Positions 7,255-16,241 are shown, numbered from the stretch's first letter. The stretch: 46,717 nt of DNA from Pedobacter glucosidilyticus (GCF_002483235.1 NZ_DLHN01000027.1:31939-78655), one strand, 5' to 3'. Program-made: numbers and translations. Notes: generated by a model not told the origin, from the letters alone.

Positions 7255-9660
7255 TTATAAGTTTTTTAAAAGTCTTATAAAAAAGATTTTTGTTGGCGTA
7301 GCTTCTTGATTTACAAATCTCACTTTTAAAGATTTAGCATCAACGCTTGAAAGTATATCATCAGGAATGAGGTATTCTTCATCAAAAAACTTTTCTCCTT
7401 TATCTCCATTTAAAACAACTTGTTGCAAAAGCTTATCGTTTACAAAAATTTGAAGTCCGTTTACCTTATCAGCTCCGTAATACGTAACACGTAGTTTTCT
7501 AGCCTGCTTATTATCGTTTTTAAGCTCATAGGAGAGCCAGGATTTTATAGCTCTAAACCGCCTATCTCTAAATAATCCATTTTCTGTTTGTTCTCCTTCA
7601 AAAGCGTGGTCTACTTCCGACTGTTGTTCGCCAGGTGCTACAAAATCTATCGTGGCAGTTTCTAGTGGTAAAACTCTTTGCTCATCTGCCAGCCATTTCT
7701 TACGATTTTCTTCTACATTTTCGAGGTTACTTACCGGCCAATACAGCATATAACGAGCATCATGCAGCTTAAAAAAAGGAATCAATTTTAAATCTTTGTA
7801 CTTAGCTTGATAGATATATGAGGAAGCACCAAAAATAAGCTTTTCTTTGTTGATAACTTCTAATTGGGGTTTAAAATCTGCAGCTGCTGTGATGATAACC
7901 GGAGCATCTGCAACAGAATAGATAGGCCCGTTAGCAATATGCCCTTTTCTGGAATCATCGGCAACTAAACCTACCAAATCTTGAGAAGAGGTAGCTGCGG
8001 CAAGTACTACTGGGCCATATTTAAAAGCTACCCAAGAAGATTGATCGGGTAATTTTTCTGCTTGAGTTGTCATGGGGAGTGTAAGCTTTACTTGATCATT
8101 ATTTTTCCAGTTTCTTTGGATAACATAATATCCATTTGGCTGTAGTTGGGCTTTTACAGGCTTTTGGTTAACTAAAATATTCATCTGAGCTTTTTTTAAC
8201 CACTCTGGTTTTCTGATGTATAAAGTAAATGAGGATGGTTTTGCCAATTTTAATGTTAAAGCTGTAGATTCCTGAAAGGGAAATTTTGTTTCCTGTTTTA
8301 AAATGAGTCCTTTTTCTGTCCAGTTTAGGGTTGATGCTATGAATAGGTTTACATAGATATCATTTTTCTGGTGAGCATAAATCAACTCGCCGTATTTAGC
8401 ATGGTTTTCTATACCAGTGCCTACGCAGCACCAGAAAGCCAACTCTGGTTTAGAGTAAACTCTGTAATGTTGCGCCCGCATAGGGGTTAAATAAACCAAG
8501 CCTCCGTGTTGCGGGTGTTGCGAAGCCAGTATATGGTTATAGGTGGTTTTCTCATAAAAATCCATATAAGCTGCTTGTGGATGATCTTGAAACAGCTGCT
8601 TACTTAATTTTAACATGTTATAACTGTTGCAAGTTTCTGGACCATCTTTATGATGAATAAGTTCAGAAAAATCATCGGTTTTGTTAAAATGTTCTCTTAC
8701 GCTATTGCCTCCGATGGCTACGCTTCTATGATAGACGACGTTTTCCCAAAAAAACTTAGCTGCGTTTTTCCAGCTTTGGTTATCTGTAAGTTCTGCTATA
8801 CGCATAAAACCTATTACTTTTGGAATTTGTGTATTGGCATGAAGACCAGTGAGGGCATCTTTTTGTTGTACTAAAGGTTGTAGAATAAATTGATGCGAAA
8901 AGCGCTTGGCTGCCGCTAAATATTTATCATCACCAGTGATGGCTGCTACATCTGCTAAAACTTCATTCATACCGCCATGCTCGCAACGCAACATGTTTTG
9001 CATCTGCTCATCACTTAAATTGGCAATGGTATTTAAACACCAATCGCTCAGTTTCACTAGTATTTGTTTTGCTTTCTGATTATTGCCGATTAAATAAGCA
9101 TCAATTAAGCCGGCATAAAGCTTATGTAAATTGTACCATGGTACCCATTTTTTATTTAATGAAAAGTTTGATACTTCTATTTTTCCATTTGCTACATCAG
9201 CCCAAATGGCTAAACCATCAGGTACTCCACCAAGGTATCCATCAGGATTTTTTTGTTGGCATATAGCTAGCTCATCTATCATATAGTTTAGCCGCTTTAT
9301 CAACTCTGGCTCTTTGGTTGAGGCATACATCATGGCAAGTGATGAAAGATAATGACCAGCAGTTTGCCCTCCAAGTCCGCTGGTTTCCCAATTACCATAC
9401 ATAGGTGCTTTAGGTGTAAGCTTGGCTTCTTTTAAAAATGGGGCTAAAAGTCTGTCGGGCTCTAAAGCCAATATATACTTTAAATTATTTTGTTGTGCTT
9501 TAAGAAAGAGTTCGTCTTCTAATTTTACAGCAGCAAGAGGAAATAGCTGGGCCTTTGGCTGCTCTTGTGCGTAAAGTTGAGCCGTTTGAAAGCATAAGAA
9601 GCTGAAGAGAATTATTTTAATCATCAATGGGAAAGAGCTATTCATCGTAAAAAACATCAT
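7255..9660 (-). CDS. GH127/GH146-type beta-L-arabinofuranosidase
   Basis: This secreted glycosidase of about 801 residues has the DUF1680 catalytic (alpha/alpha) barrel, residues about 40-570. The zinc and nucleophile pattern of these families is present: Glu342 and Cys344 in PETCNSYNML, and Cys411-Cys412 in WCCVGTG; Glu323 is placed as the likely acid/base. The later LPDQSSWVAFKYGPVVLA region resembles DUF4986, and the C-terminal region with YMLYWPV resembles DUF6805, a domain set typical of Bacteroidota GH146. It would release beta-L-arabinofuranose from pectic arabinan or related chains. ATG codons at 9660, 9657, 9645 and 9624 are all possible; the last gives the tightest signal peptide. 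The upstream GH43 gene ends 14 bases before the first ATG, so the two are cotranscribed. Confidence 0.9.
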   Translation of the reverse strand: MMFFTMNSSFPLMIKIILFSFLCFQTAQLYAQEQPKAQLFPLAAVKLEDELFLKAQQNNLKYILALEPDRLLAPFLKEAKLTPKAPMYGNWETSGLGGQTAGHYLSSLAMMYASTKEPELIKRLNYMIDELAICQQKNPDGYLGGVPDGLAIWADVANGKIEVSNFSLNKKWVPWYNLHKLYAGLIDAYLIGNNQKAKQILVKLSDWCLNTIANLSDEQMQNMLRCEHGGMNEVLADVAAITGDDKYLAAAKRFSHQFILQPLVQQKDALTGLHANTQIPKVIGFMRIAELTDNQSWKNAAKFFWENVVYHRSVAIGGNSVREHFNKTDDFSELIHHKDGPETCNSYNMLKLSKQLFQDHPQAAYMDFYEKTTYNHILASQHPQHGGLVYLTPMRAQHYRVYSKPELAFWCCVGTGIENHAKYGELIYAHQKNDIYVNLFIASTLNWTEKGLILKQETKFPFQESTALTLKLAKPSSFTLYIRKPEWLKKAQMNILVNQKPVKAQLQPNGYYVIQRNWKNNDQVKLTLPMTTQAEKLPDQSSWVAFKYGPVVLAAATSSQDLVGLVADDSRKGHIANGPIYSVADAPVIITAAADFKPQLEVINKEKLIFGASSYIYQAKYKDLKLIPFFKLHDARYMLYWPVSNLENVEENRKKWLADEQRVLPLETATIDFVAPGEQQSEVDHAFEGEQTENGLFRDRRFRAIKSWLSYELKNDNKQARKLRVTYYGADKVNGLQIFVNDKLLQQVVLNGDKGEKFFDEEYLIPDDILSSVDAKSLKVRFVNQEATPTKIFFIRLLKNL

Positions 9661-9674
9661 TATTGTTGTACTGC

Positions 9675-11324
9675 CTATTTATCTTCACCCAAATAATCAA
9701 ACCATGCAAAATCTGCATAATTCTTGGTTTTTAAACCATTACTACTGGTATACATAGCTAAGTAAACTCCTGTAAAGCCTCCTGCTACTGTTCTGTTAAG
9801 CATGGTGCCTTCTACATCATCTAGCAATAAGTTCCATTCGTTTTCTTTTGTAGCGTAATGAAAGGCATAGGCCTGACCTTTGGCAGATACTTTTAAAAAT
9901 AATTGCTTGGCATCAACAGCTTTTTCTGCTAGTATTTCTACCTCTCCTGCTTTTACCTTGGTTAAGCGTAGCACCTTTTTTCCATTCTGCAAGAGATACT
10001 CCAACTTAAAATGATGGGTTGGGTTTTGATAAACCAACAACCCTGCTGTTTCTTTATTTCTTGGATTGAACTCCATGAATGTACTTGCAGAGAAATTGAT
10101 ATGCTGTTGCCTGCGCCCTATAAAAGCAGGGTTAGCTTTTTCTGTAATGGTTTCTGGTTTTAGATATAGCCTTAAAGTTCCTGCTTTCTGGGTTAGGGAA
10201 TATAAATTTGCTGATGGTGTTCTGATAAAATTCCATTGATATGCTAATTTATCGCTATCAAAATCATCTCTTCTATCAGGCTTGGTCACTTTAAATGCCG
10301 GCAAATTAGGAAAAGGAAACTGGGGGAGTACTTTGCCTTCGCCGGGTGCTACAACAGGCCATCCATCTTCCCAAATTAAGGGTGCTATAAAAGTTTCGCG
10401 AGCTAAATTAGCCAAACCTTTCCCTCCGTAGGGTCTGGTTCCGAGCAAAACGGTATACCACTCGCCATTTTGTGTTTCTACAAAATCTGCATGACCAATA
10501 TTTTGTATAGGGTAATGATTGCCTAAATGTCTGCTGGTGATGATGGGATTTTTAGCTCCAATTTCATAAGGTCCCTGAATATTTTTGCTTCTGAAAACTG
10601 TTACGGCATGGTTAAAATCTGTACCTCCTTCTGCTATGATGAGGTAATAATAACCGTTTACCTTATAAATATGTGGGGCTTCTATATTACGGGCTTCTCT
10701 GGTTGCTCCTTCATCCAATAAAAGGGTTACCGGACCTTTAAGTTTCATAGTTTTGGTATCAAACTCTTGTAACCAAATTTCTCTTTGTTTGAAATATCTT
10801 TCTTTATTTGGGATTTTATTACCTGTGTACCAAGCTTTTCCGTCATCATCAAAAAACAAAGAGGGGTCTATACCTGGGGCTTTTTCCAGCCAATATGGGT
10901 TGCTCCATGGGCCAGCGGGATTTGTTGCTGTTATCACAAAATTTCTTTTTACAGGATCGCCACCTGCTCTGGTACATAAAATATAATATAGCCCCTGATG
11001 GTATCTGATGGTAGGTGCAAAAATCCCTCCTGATGGATTTACGCTATCTAATCTTATTTGGTCTGGTCTATCTAAAGCATGACCTATTTGCTGCCAGTTG
11101 GCTAAATCTTTACTATGGAAAATGGGTAAGCCAGGAAAATACTCGTTAGTTGAACACACCAGATAATAATCATCATTTACGCGGCAAATGCTTGGGTCTG
11201 GATAATACCCTTTTAAAACCGGATTATGTAACACAGGCTTGTCTTGTGCAAATGTACTGCTAACACTTAATAAAAATAATATACAAAGTTTTCTAAGTCT
11301 TGAAAATATGAAATACTGACTCAT
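9675..11324 (-). CDS. GH43-family glycosidase (arabinofuranosidase/xylosidase)
   Basis: The product has 549 residues with a signal peptide (cut near SSTFAQ, residue 27). Residues about 35-330 form a five-bladed beta-propeller with the three acidic residues of GH43: Asp43 (YYPDPS), Asp153 (GIDPS) and Glu215 (NIEAPH). The last 200 residues form a beta-sandwich similar to the C-terminal domain of GH43 xylosidases. It probably removes arabinose or xylose from side chains of pectin or arabinoxylan outside the cytoplasm. It is the first gene of the GH43-GH127-CE7 block, and a highly regular repeat array lies 111-158 bases upstream of its ATG. Subfamily and exact specificity remain open. Confidence 0.9.
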   Translation of the reverse strand: MSQYFIFSRLRKLCILFLLSVSSTFAQDKPVLHNPVLKGYYPDPSICRVNDDYYLVCSTNEYFPGLPIFHSKDLANWQQIGHALDRPDQIRLDSVNPSGGIFAPTIRYHQGLYYILCTRAGGDPVKRNFVITATNPAGPWSNPYWLEKAPGIDPSLFFDDDGKAWYTGNKIPNKERYFKQREIWLQEFDTKTMKLKGPVTLLLDEGATREARNIEAPHIYKVNGYYYLIIAEGGTDFNHAVTVFRSKNIQGPYEIGAKNPIITSRHLGNHYPIQNIGHADFVETQNGEWYTVLLGTRPYGGKGLANLARETFIAPLIWEDGWPVVAPGEGKVLPQFPFPNLPAFKVTKPDRRDDFDSDKLAYQWNFIRTPSANLYSLTQKAGTLRLYLKPETITEKANPAFIGRRQQHINFSASTFMEFNPRNKETAGLLVYQNPTHHFKLEYLLQNGKKVLRLTKVKAGEVEILAEKAVDAKQLFLKVSAKGQAYAFHYATKENEWNLLLDDVEGTMLNRTVAGGFTGVYLAMYTSSNGLKTKNYADFAWFDYLGEDK

Positions 11325-11434
11325 GGAGGTTTAAATTGGTTTTAATGATAGAGCTTATTTTTAGGCTTTACGCACATAAAGATGCTAAAATTGTTATCCA
11401 TATAAAATGAAGTTCCAAATGTGTTTGAGCTAAA

Positions 11435-11482
11435 AGAACAAAATAGAACCTTATGCAACTTGTTTAGAACAAAATAGAACCT
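11435..11482 (-). promoter_or_regulatory. AGAAC direct-repeat operator array upstream of GH43
   Basis: A 17-base sequence, AGAACAAAATAGAACCT, occurs twice (11435-11451 and 11466-11482), 31 bases apart. Each copy contains AGAAC twice with a 10-base period, so four AGAAC half-sites lie on one face of the helix. This geometry suits a regulator with paired DNA-reading helices, such as an AraC-type domain, and lies in the GH43 upstream region. Confidence 0.6.
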
Positions 11483-11585
11483 ATTAGCTTCTGTTGGCTC
11501 TACTGCTCTTGCTGCTGAAATAGGCAAGAAATGGTGAAAAATCTGTTTTTTGGTGTTTTCTCCCTTCGGTGCTCCTTCGGATTGA

Positions 11586-11691
11586 TATGTGTGATCTATG
11601 TGTGATGTATGTGTTAGGGGGGGGGTAGTTGGTTAGTTTGTTAGGTGGTTAGTTTGTTAGGTGGTTAGGTGGTAGGTGGTTGGGTGGTTAG
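11586..11691. repeat. Low-complexity tract of TGTGTGAT and GTTAGGTG words with G9 run
   Basis: The tract begins with imperfect TGTGTGAT/TGTGATGTATG words, passes through a run of nine G residues (11617-11625) and continues as shuffled copies of GGTTAG, TTTGTTAG and GTGGTTAG. It is not a strict tandem repeat. No gene spans it. Confidence 0.7.
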
Positions 11692-11973
11692 TCCCGATAT
11701 TCTTATGGATAAACCAAGATTAATTAAATATCAGAATAGTCTTATTTCGGTTGCATAGGCATACTCTAATTTATGTATTCGCCTTTTTGATTTGCAAATA
11801 TGACACGCCTTTAAGCACTAGAATTGTCAATTAAGGTCTAATTAGCTTTGACTTGCTTACCTAACTCCTTATACTTGCGCAAAACGAGGATATATGTGTT
11901 ATCAAAGGGAAAAGACAATGATTTATGGCTCATCTATCTAAACAAGTAATAAATACTAGATTCTTTAAACACA

Positions 11974-12003
11974 AAAAAGGTCACATTGATGTGTGACCTT
12001 TTT
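11974..12003 (-). terminator. Intrinsic terminator of the beta-helix lipoprotein gene
   Basis: A perfect 12-base stem (AAAAAGGTCACA pairing with TGTGACCTTTTT) encloses a six-base loop, 28 bases past the stop codon of the minus-strand gene, and ends in a T-run on that strand. It could work in both directions. Confidence 0.85.
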
Positions 12004-12030
12004 GTTAATATTTAATATTTATGATATGTA

Positions 12031-13230
12031 CTATAAGTTAGCAAGTAAATTTACACCATCAACATTAGCCCATCTTCCAGAGGTTAAAGAAGCTCCTGTT
12101 GCAGTTGTAGAAGTTGTAAAGTTAGCACCAAAGCTAGCTGCATCCACAGTAAATGCACCACCAGAATTTTGTGAAAGAAAAGTAACTGGTGTATTTGTTA
12201 GTCTTACATTAAGAAGTTTAACTTTTCCTCCTACAACCTGACTAGTATAAGTAGCTAAATCACGTACTTGAATTGCTGCACCAAAACCAGCCTCTACAGA
12301 TGCAAAACCATCTATTAAGATATTACTGAAATCGCCATTTCCTTGAGATTTGAATTGGATAGCATCAAATTGCTTTTCATTTTGAGACTCAGTAGCTGTG
12401 TTTGCAGCTCTTTTAAGTGTGATGTTAGTTACTTTAGGGAAGAATGTATTGTTTACCCCTTTTGCTTCTATCTCCATACCATAATTAGCGATACCAGTTT
12501 GGTAAGCAAACCAATTGGTGTTTTCTTGTCCTCTCCAACCGTCTTGCCAATCAAATGAATCATCAGAATTACCGTAAGAAATTAAGTTTTTAGCACTTAC
12601 AGTACCACCATAAAACTCAAAACCATCATCGTTTCCTTTGTATGATACCAAATTTTCTAAAACAGTTCCTGAACCTACAGAGTAAAAAGAAAACCCGTTG
12701 TGCTCTCTAGTATTGTTATTAAACACTAAACCTGCATATTCTACCCTTACATATCTTAATGAACCACCATTATGCGTAGCATTAGTACCACCATAGGTTA
12801 TTGATTGACCATCTTCTGATAATGCTGTTTGAACGCCTGTAGCTGTTGCAGAGTTTACAATCGGTGCATCACCATACATAATAATACCAGCCCACTGTCC
12901 ACCTATTTTAGTTTTTGCTGTAAAAACTATAGGTTCGTCTGCAGTACCATTTGCAATTAATTTGCCACCATTTAAAATTACTAATCCATCTTCACCATCT
13001 CCTTGGTCTGCTGTAAAAGTACTTCCAGCTTCAATAGTTAATGTAACGCCTGGTTGAACTTTAACTAAACCTTTCAAAGTATAATTCCCGAATGCCAACG
13101 TTCTATTAGCAGTAATATCACCAGTTATTTCGCCCTGAACAGGAACTTTTACAGTAATTTCTTCTTCATCATCAGAACAGCCAGTGAAAATTGTAGCTGA
13201 AATTGCAATTGCATAAAGTAATTTTTTCAT
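12031..13230 (-). CDS. Beta-helix-like outer-membrane lipoprotein paired with a TonB receptor
   Basis: The 399-residue product from the ATG at 13230 starts with a lipoprotein signal (TIFTGC, lipid Cys18) followed by an acidic tether (SDDEEE). The body consists of repeated short beta-strand motifs such as GVTLTIEAGSTF, LVILNGGKLIANG and GGQWAGIIMYGDAP, as expected of a right-handed beta-helix. It contains several Trp-Asp-Gly and Asn-rich turns (DDSFDWQDGWRG). No catalytic motif is recognised. It follows the TonB-dependent receptor gene by 103 bases on the same strand and ends in a strong terminator, so the two probably form a unit in which this protein serves as a surface partner. Homologues are sometimes mislabelled as transporters; its ligand is unknown. 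Confidence 0.8.
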   Translation of the reverse strand: MKKLLYAIAISATIFTGCSDDEEEITVKVPVQGEITGDITANRTLAFGNYTLKGLVKVQPGVTLTIEAGSTFTADQGDGEDGLVILNGGKLIANGTADEPIVFTAKTKIGGQWAGIIMYGDAPIVNSATATGVQTALSEDGQSITYGGTNATHNGGSLRYVRVEYAGLVFNNNTREHNGFSFYSVGSGTVLENLVSYKGNDDGFEFYGGTVSAKNLISYGNSDDSFDWQDGWRGQENTNWFAYQTGIANYGMEIEAKGVNNTFFPKVTNITLKRAANTATESQNEKQFDAIQFKSQGNGDFSNILIDGFASVEAGFGAAIQVRDLATYTSQVVGGKVKLLNVRLTNTPVTFLSQNSGGAFTVDAASFGANFTTSTTATGASLTSGRWANVDGVNLLANL

Positions 13231-13279
13231 TGTTATTGTTTTTTTATAGTGCAAACTTAATTTTTAAATGTTTTGAAGA

Positions 13280-13320
13280 TATTAACTCAACTTTATCATT
13301 ACATCAAACTTGAGTTAATA
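13280..13320. repeat. Eleven-base inverted repeat between receptor and lipoprotein genes
   Basis: TATTAACTCAA (13280-13290) and TTGAGTTAATA (13310-13320) are perfect reverse complements with a 19-base spacer. No T-run follows on the minus strand, so it is not a standard terminator; it may be an operator, an attenuator or a transcript-processing hairpin. Confidence 0.6.
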
Positions 13321-13333
13321 AATTGTAAACCCT

Positions 13334-16150
13334 CTAGAAGGTATATCCTAAACCTAAAGACACCCCAACTCCTCTTTTAAAGTCTTTAACAGTTAAATCA
13401 TTCTCAAAAATTTGGATGGTACTTTCATCACCTAAATCTATTCTATAGGTTGGATTCAGGATATTTTCTATTCCTAATTTCACATCCCATTTAGTAGAAA
13501 TTTTATTGTTCCAAATAAAATCAAGCTTTCCGAATGGCTTTTCATAATAATTATCTAGGCCATTGGTTCCTACTGCGTAAATACGCTCTCCGTAAATGCT
13601 ATAAGCTAAAGTCATAGTACTTTTCCATTTTTTACTAAAATCTGTTTCATGTTTGATATCAGCATTTATTAACCATGGTGATGCACCCTGAAGTCTACGT
13701 GTATTATCATTACCAATAGCAGCAGTTTCAACACTATTTTTAAGAACATCTATCGTTGTTCTGGTATACATTAATGAAGTATTAAATCCGGCTGAGAAGT
13801 TTGAAAGAGATTCGCTTAATCTAGATAATTGTAATAAGAACTCTATTTCAGCTCCGTAAAGTATAGCTTGTTTTGAGTTATTATAAGTTATTTGTAAGCC
13901 GCCACTACCAGCTGTTTGCAGAAATAAACGTTCTATGGGATTTTCTATAAACTTGGCGAAAGCTGTAAAGGCAAACATTTCCTTATTTGTTGGGAAGAAC
14001 TCGTACTTAGCATCAAAGTTATAGTTATCACTATTGATAATATTAGGATTACCACTTTCGATAGTAGCGTCAGGATTAACAAATTCTAATGGGAAAGCCT
14101 CCATGATAACAGGCTTAGTTAAAGTTTTAGAAGCCGAAAATCTTAAATTTGCTTTATCTGTTAAACTATATTTTAAATTGGCCGCGGGTAAAATATCTAA
14201 GTTATTCTGTTTTACTCTTTGAAAAGGGTCAGTAAAACTACCAGGATTTCTGAATCTGGTTAAACGTTCTGATTGTTCAACTCTAGCACCTACATTAATA
14301 TTCAATTTATCATTAAATTGAAGAGCCAAATCTGCATACCCTGCATTTACACCTTCCTGCATGGTAGCCGCATACGTAGCATTACTACCCTCTCTGTAAG
14401 TAAAATTACCATTTGCTATTTCATTTGCTAAAGTAGCATCAGGAGCATTGGTATTAAAGCTTGTATTATTAGATGCTAAATTTTGTGATACTATAAATCT
14501 TGAACTCGATGCTACTTTATTAAAGGAACCGTTATATCCTAAGCTTAGTTTATGAGCCTTTGTTAAATCATCATTCCCAAACTTCCAGTTATACTCTACT
14601 AACCCAGACCCAAAGAAATCCCCATCAAAATCCATATATTGTCTGTATAAGCTATTTCCAGAATAATTTACAGAAGTTGTATTTTCATCAATACGAGAAC
14701 CTCTAAAGGATTTTCTATCTGGTAATTGGTATTGAGTTTTTGAGTAAGATACACCTGCTTTAATGCTATGGGCATCATTTTTTGTCAACTTATAATTCGT
14801 AAAAAGCTGACCTGTAAAAAAGTCTGTTTTTTGTAATTGATTTAATCTGATAAATGCATTTGATACAGTTGCCTGACTATTGGTATAACCTAATTGGTCT
14901 TGAATAGTATTTTCAGTACCTTTCAAATAAAAAGCGTTGAGATTAAGACTTAATCTTTTGGTACCATAGTTTATAGCAGATAATACTGATGAATTGGTAG
15001 AAAATCTGTTGGTAGTTGTATAAAGATTGTTATCATAAATACCTTGTGCTGTATTAAAGAAACGATCTACACCTTCTCTGTATTGAAAGTTATTATCAGT
15101 ATTTAATGAAAAAAGATATTGGAAAGAGCGTTCTTTTTCTAACTGAAATCTTTGCGTATGAAGAATATTTAAACTTGTATTTAAGGGTGCATTGCCGTTG
15201 TCTAGGTCATAGCCAGAACCAAATTGAGAAAGTGCTTCACTGGCAGACATCATGTAGGCAGATGGTCTGCTTCCGAAAGCTTTAGGTAGTGATCTTTTAT
15301 CAGCACCAAAACCTACATAACTCTCTAAAGAAGTTGCGTCTTCTGCTCTTAAAAACTTCCTAAAAGTTGTATTAGACAAAAAACTTGTTCCTATACTGAT
15401 TTTAGTAATCGGTTTTTCGCCTTTTGATGTCACAATGTTAAATGTACCACCAGCAAAATCTCCGTACAAACTAGAATTAAAAGTTTTAGATGTTTCTAAA
15501 ACACTTACTATATCTGTAGGAAAAAGGTCTAATGGTATAATTTTCTTAAAAGGATTATTAGATGGAACAGCCAAACCATTGATAAGTAAATTATTATACC
15601 TATCCTCTAAACCACGAACAAATAATCCTCTACCATCAACTTTAGTAATACCTGTAATTTTGGTTAAGCCTTCTTCTACATCACTTATACCCTTTCTTGA
15701 TAGCTCTTGTGCCCCTATACCTTGTTTAATTTCTATAGAATTCTTTTGGTTTAGGATAAGAGCCGTTTCAGACTCTCTACTATAAGTTGCAGTTACTACA
15801 ATTTCACCTAAGCTTTTTGTAGCTGCCTCTTCCATGATGATGTTTAAAGTAGAAACAATACCATCCTTTACTTCAACATTACTTACATTTTTAGTTTGAT
15901 AACCTAAGTATTTAAAAACTAAGTTATACTTACCCGGTGCTAAATTTATTAAGTTATAACGACCATCAACATCGGTTACAGCGCCTTTAGTTGTACCATC
16001 AATACCCACATACAGACCTATTAATGTTTCTCCTGTGGTTTTATCGGTAACTTTACCTGTTATTTTGCCAGTTTGCGCAAAAACGTTGATAGATAAAGTT
16101 ATTAGCAGAACGCTAATGATAGAAAATGAGCTAAATAATTTTTGATTCAC
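13334..16150 (-). CDS. TonB-dependent receptor with CarboxypepD_reg N-terminal domain
   Basis: This outer-membrane receptor has about 938 residues from the GTG at 16150. It has a signal peptide ending NVFAQ, then a carboxypeptidase-regulatory-like domain (GKITGKVTDKTTGETLIG), a plug domain (with GLFVRGLEDRYNNLLING) and a long beta-barrel ending in an aromatic C terminus (GLGYTF). The frame stays open to a TTG at 16174, but that codon lies inside a consensus -7 box, so the GTG is preferred. No SusD-like gene is present; the partner is the downstream beta-helix lipoprotein. It would import a ligand with TonB energy. The phased GTAAC repeats upstream suggest response-regulator control. Ligand unknown. 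Confidence 0.9.
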   Translation of the reverse strand: MNQKLFSSFSIISVLLITLSINVFAQTGKITGKVTDKTTGETLIGLYVGIDGTTKGAVTDVDGRYNLINLAPGKYNLVFKYLGYQTKNVSNVEVKDGIVSTLNIIMEEAATKSLGEIVVTATYSRESETALILNQKNSIEIKQGIGAQELSRKGISDVEEGLTKITGITKVDGRGLFVRGLEDRYNNLLINGLAVPSNNPFKKIIPLDLFPTDIVSVLETSKTFNSSLYGDFAGGTFNIVTSKGEKPITKISIGTSFLSNTTFRKFLRAEDATSLESYVGFGADKRSLPKAFGSRPSAYMMSASEALSQFGSGYDLDNGNAPLNTSLNILHTQRFQLEKERSFQYLFSLNTDNNFQYREGVDRFFNTAQGIYDNNLYTTTNRFSTNSSVLSAINYGTKRLSLNLNAFYLKGTENTIQDQLGYTNSQATVSNAFIRLNQLQKTDFFTGQLFTNYKLTKNDAHSIKAGVSYSKTQYQLPDRKSFRGSRIDENTTSVNYSGNSLYRQYMDFDGDFFGSGLVEYNWKFGNDDLTKAHKLSLGYNGSFNKVASSSRFIVSQNLASNNTSFNTNAPDATLANEIANGNFTYREGSNATYAATMQEGVNAGYADLALQFNDKLNINVGARVEQSERLTRFRNPGSFTDPFQRVKQNNLDILPAANLKYSLTDKANLRFSASKTLTKPVIMEAFPLEFVNPDATIESGNPNIINSDNYNFDAKYEFFPTNKEMFAFTAFAKFIENPIERLFLQTAGSGGLQITYNNSKQAILYGAEIEFLLQLSRLSESLSNFSAGFNTSLMYTRTTIDVLKNSVETAAIGNDNTRRLQGASPWLINADIKHETDFSKKWKSTMTLAYSIYGERIYAVGTNGLDNYYEKPFGKLDFIWNNKISTKWDVKLGIENILNPTYRIDLGDESTIQIFENDLTVKDFKRGVGVSLGLGYTF

Positions 16151-16171
16151 TTTTGCTTTGTTTAGTTGTTG

Positions 16172-16221
16172 CAAAAGTATTAGCTACATGTTACGTAGGT
16201 GTTACTTTAAAATTAAGTAAC
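16172..16221 (-). promoter_or_regulatory. TonB receptor promoter with phased GTAAC repeats
   Basis: On the minus strand TACTTTTG (16172-16179) is a perfect -7 match. Ten bases upstream GTAAC occurs twice with an 11-base period (16190-16194 and 16201-16205), and a GTTACTT...AAGTAAC palindrome spans 16201-16221. The repeats replace the -33 element, the arrangement of an activator-dependent promoter. Confidence 0.5.
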
Positions 16222-16241
16222 AGTAATTGATGTGTTAAGAA

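Larger units (their letters stand above)
11325..12030. other. Long intergenic region without a supported gene
   Basis: About 700 bases separate GH43 from the lipoprotein gene. It holds the AGAAC repeat array (11435-11482), a low-complexity word tract with a nine-G run (11586-11691) and the lipoprotein terminator (11974-12003). Between 11700 and 11970 I see only A+T-rich sequence with no convincing frame, hairpin or repeat. Confidence 0.6.

Noticed and set aside
11342..11527. 61-codon minus-strand frame before GH43
   Set aside because: No family-like sequence, and it overlaps the AGAAC repeat array; composition looks like chance.
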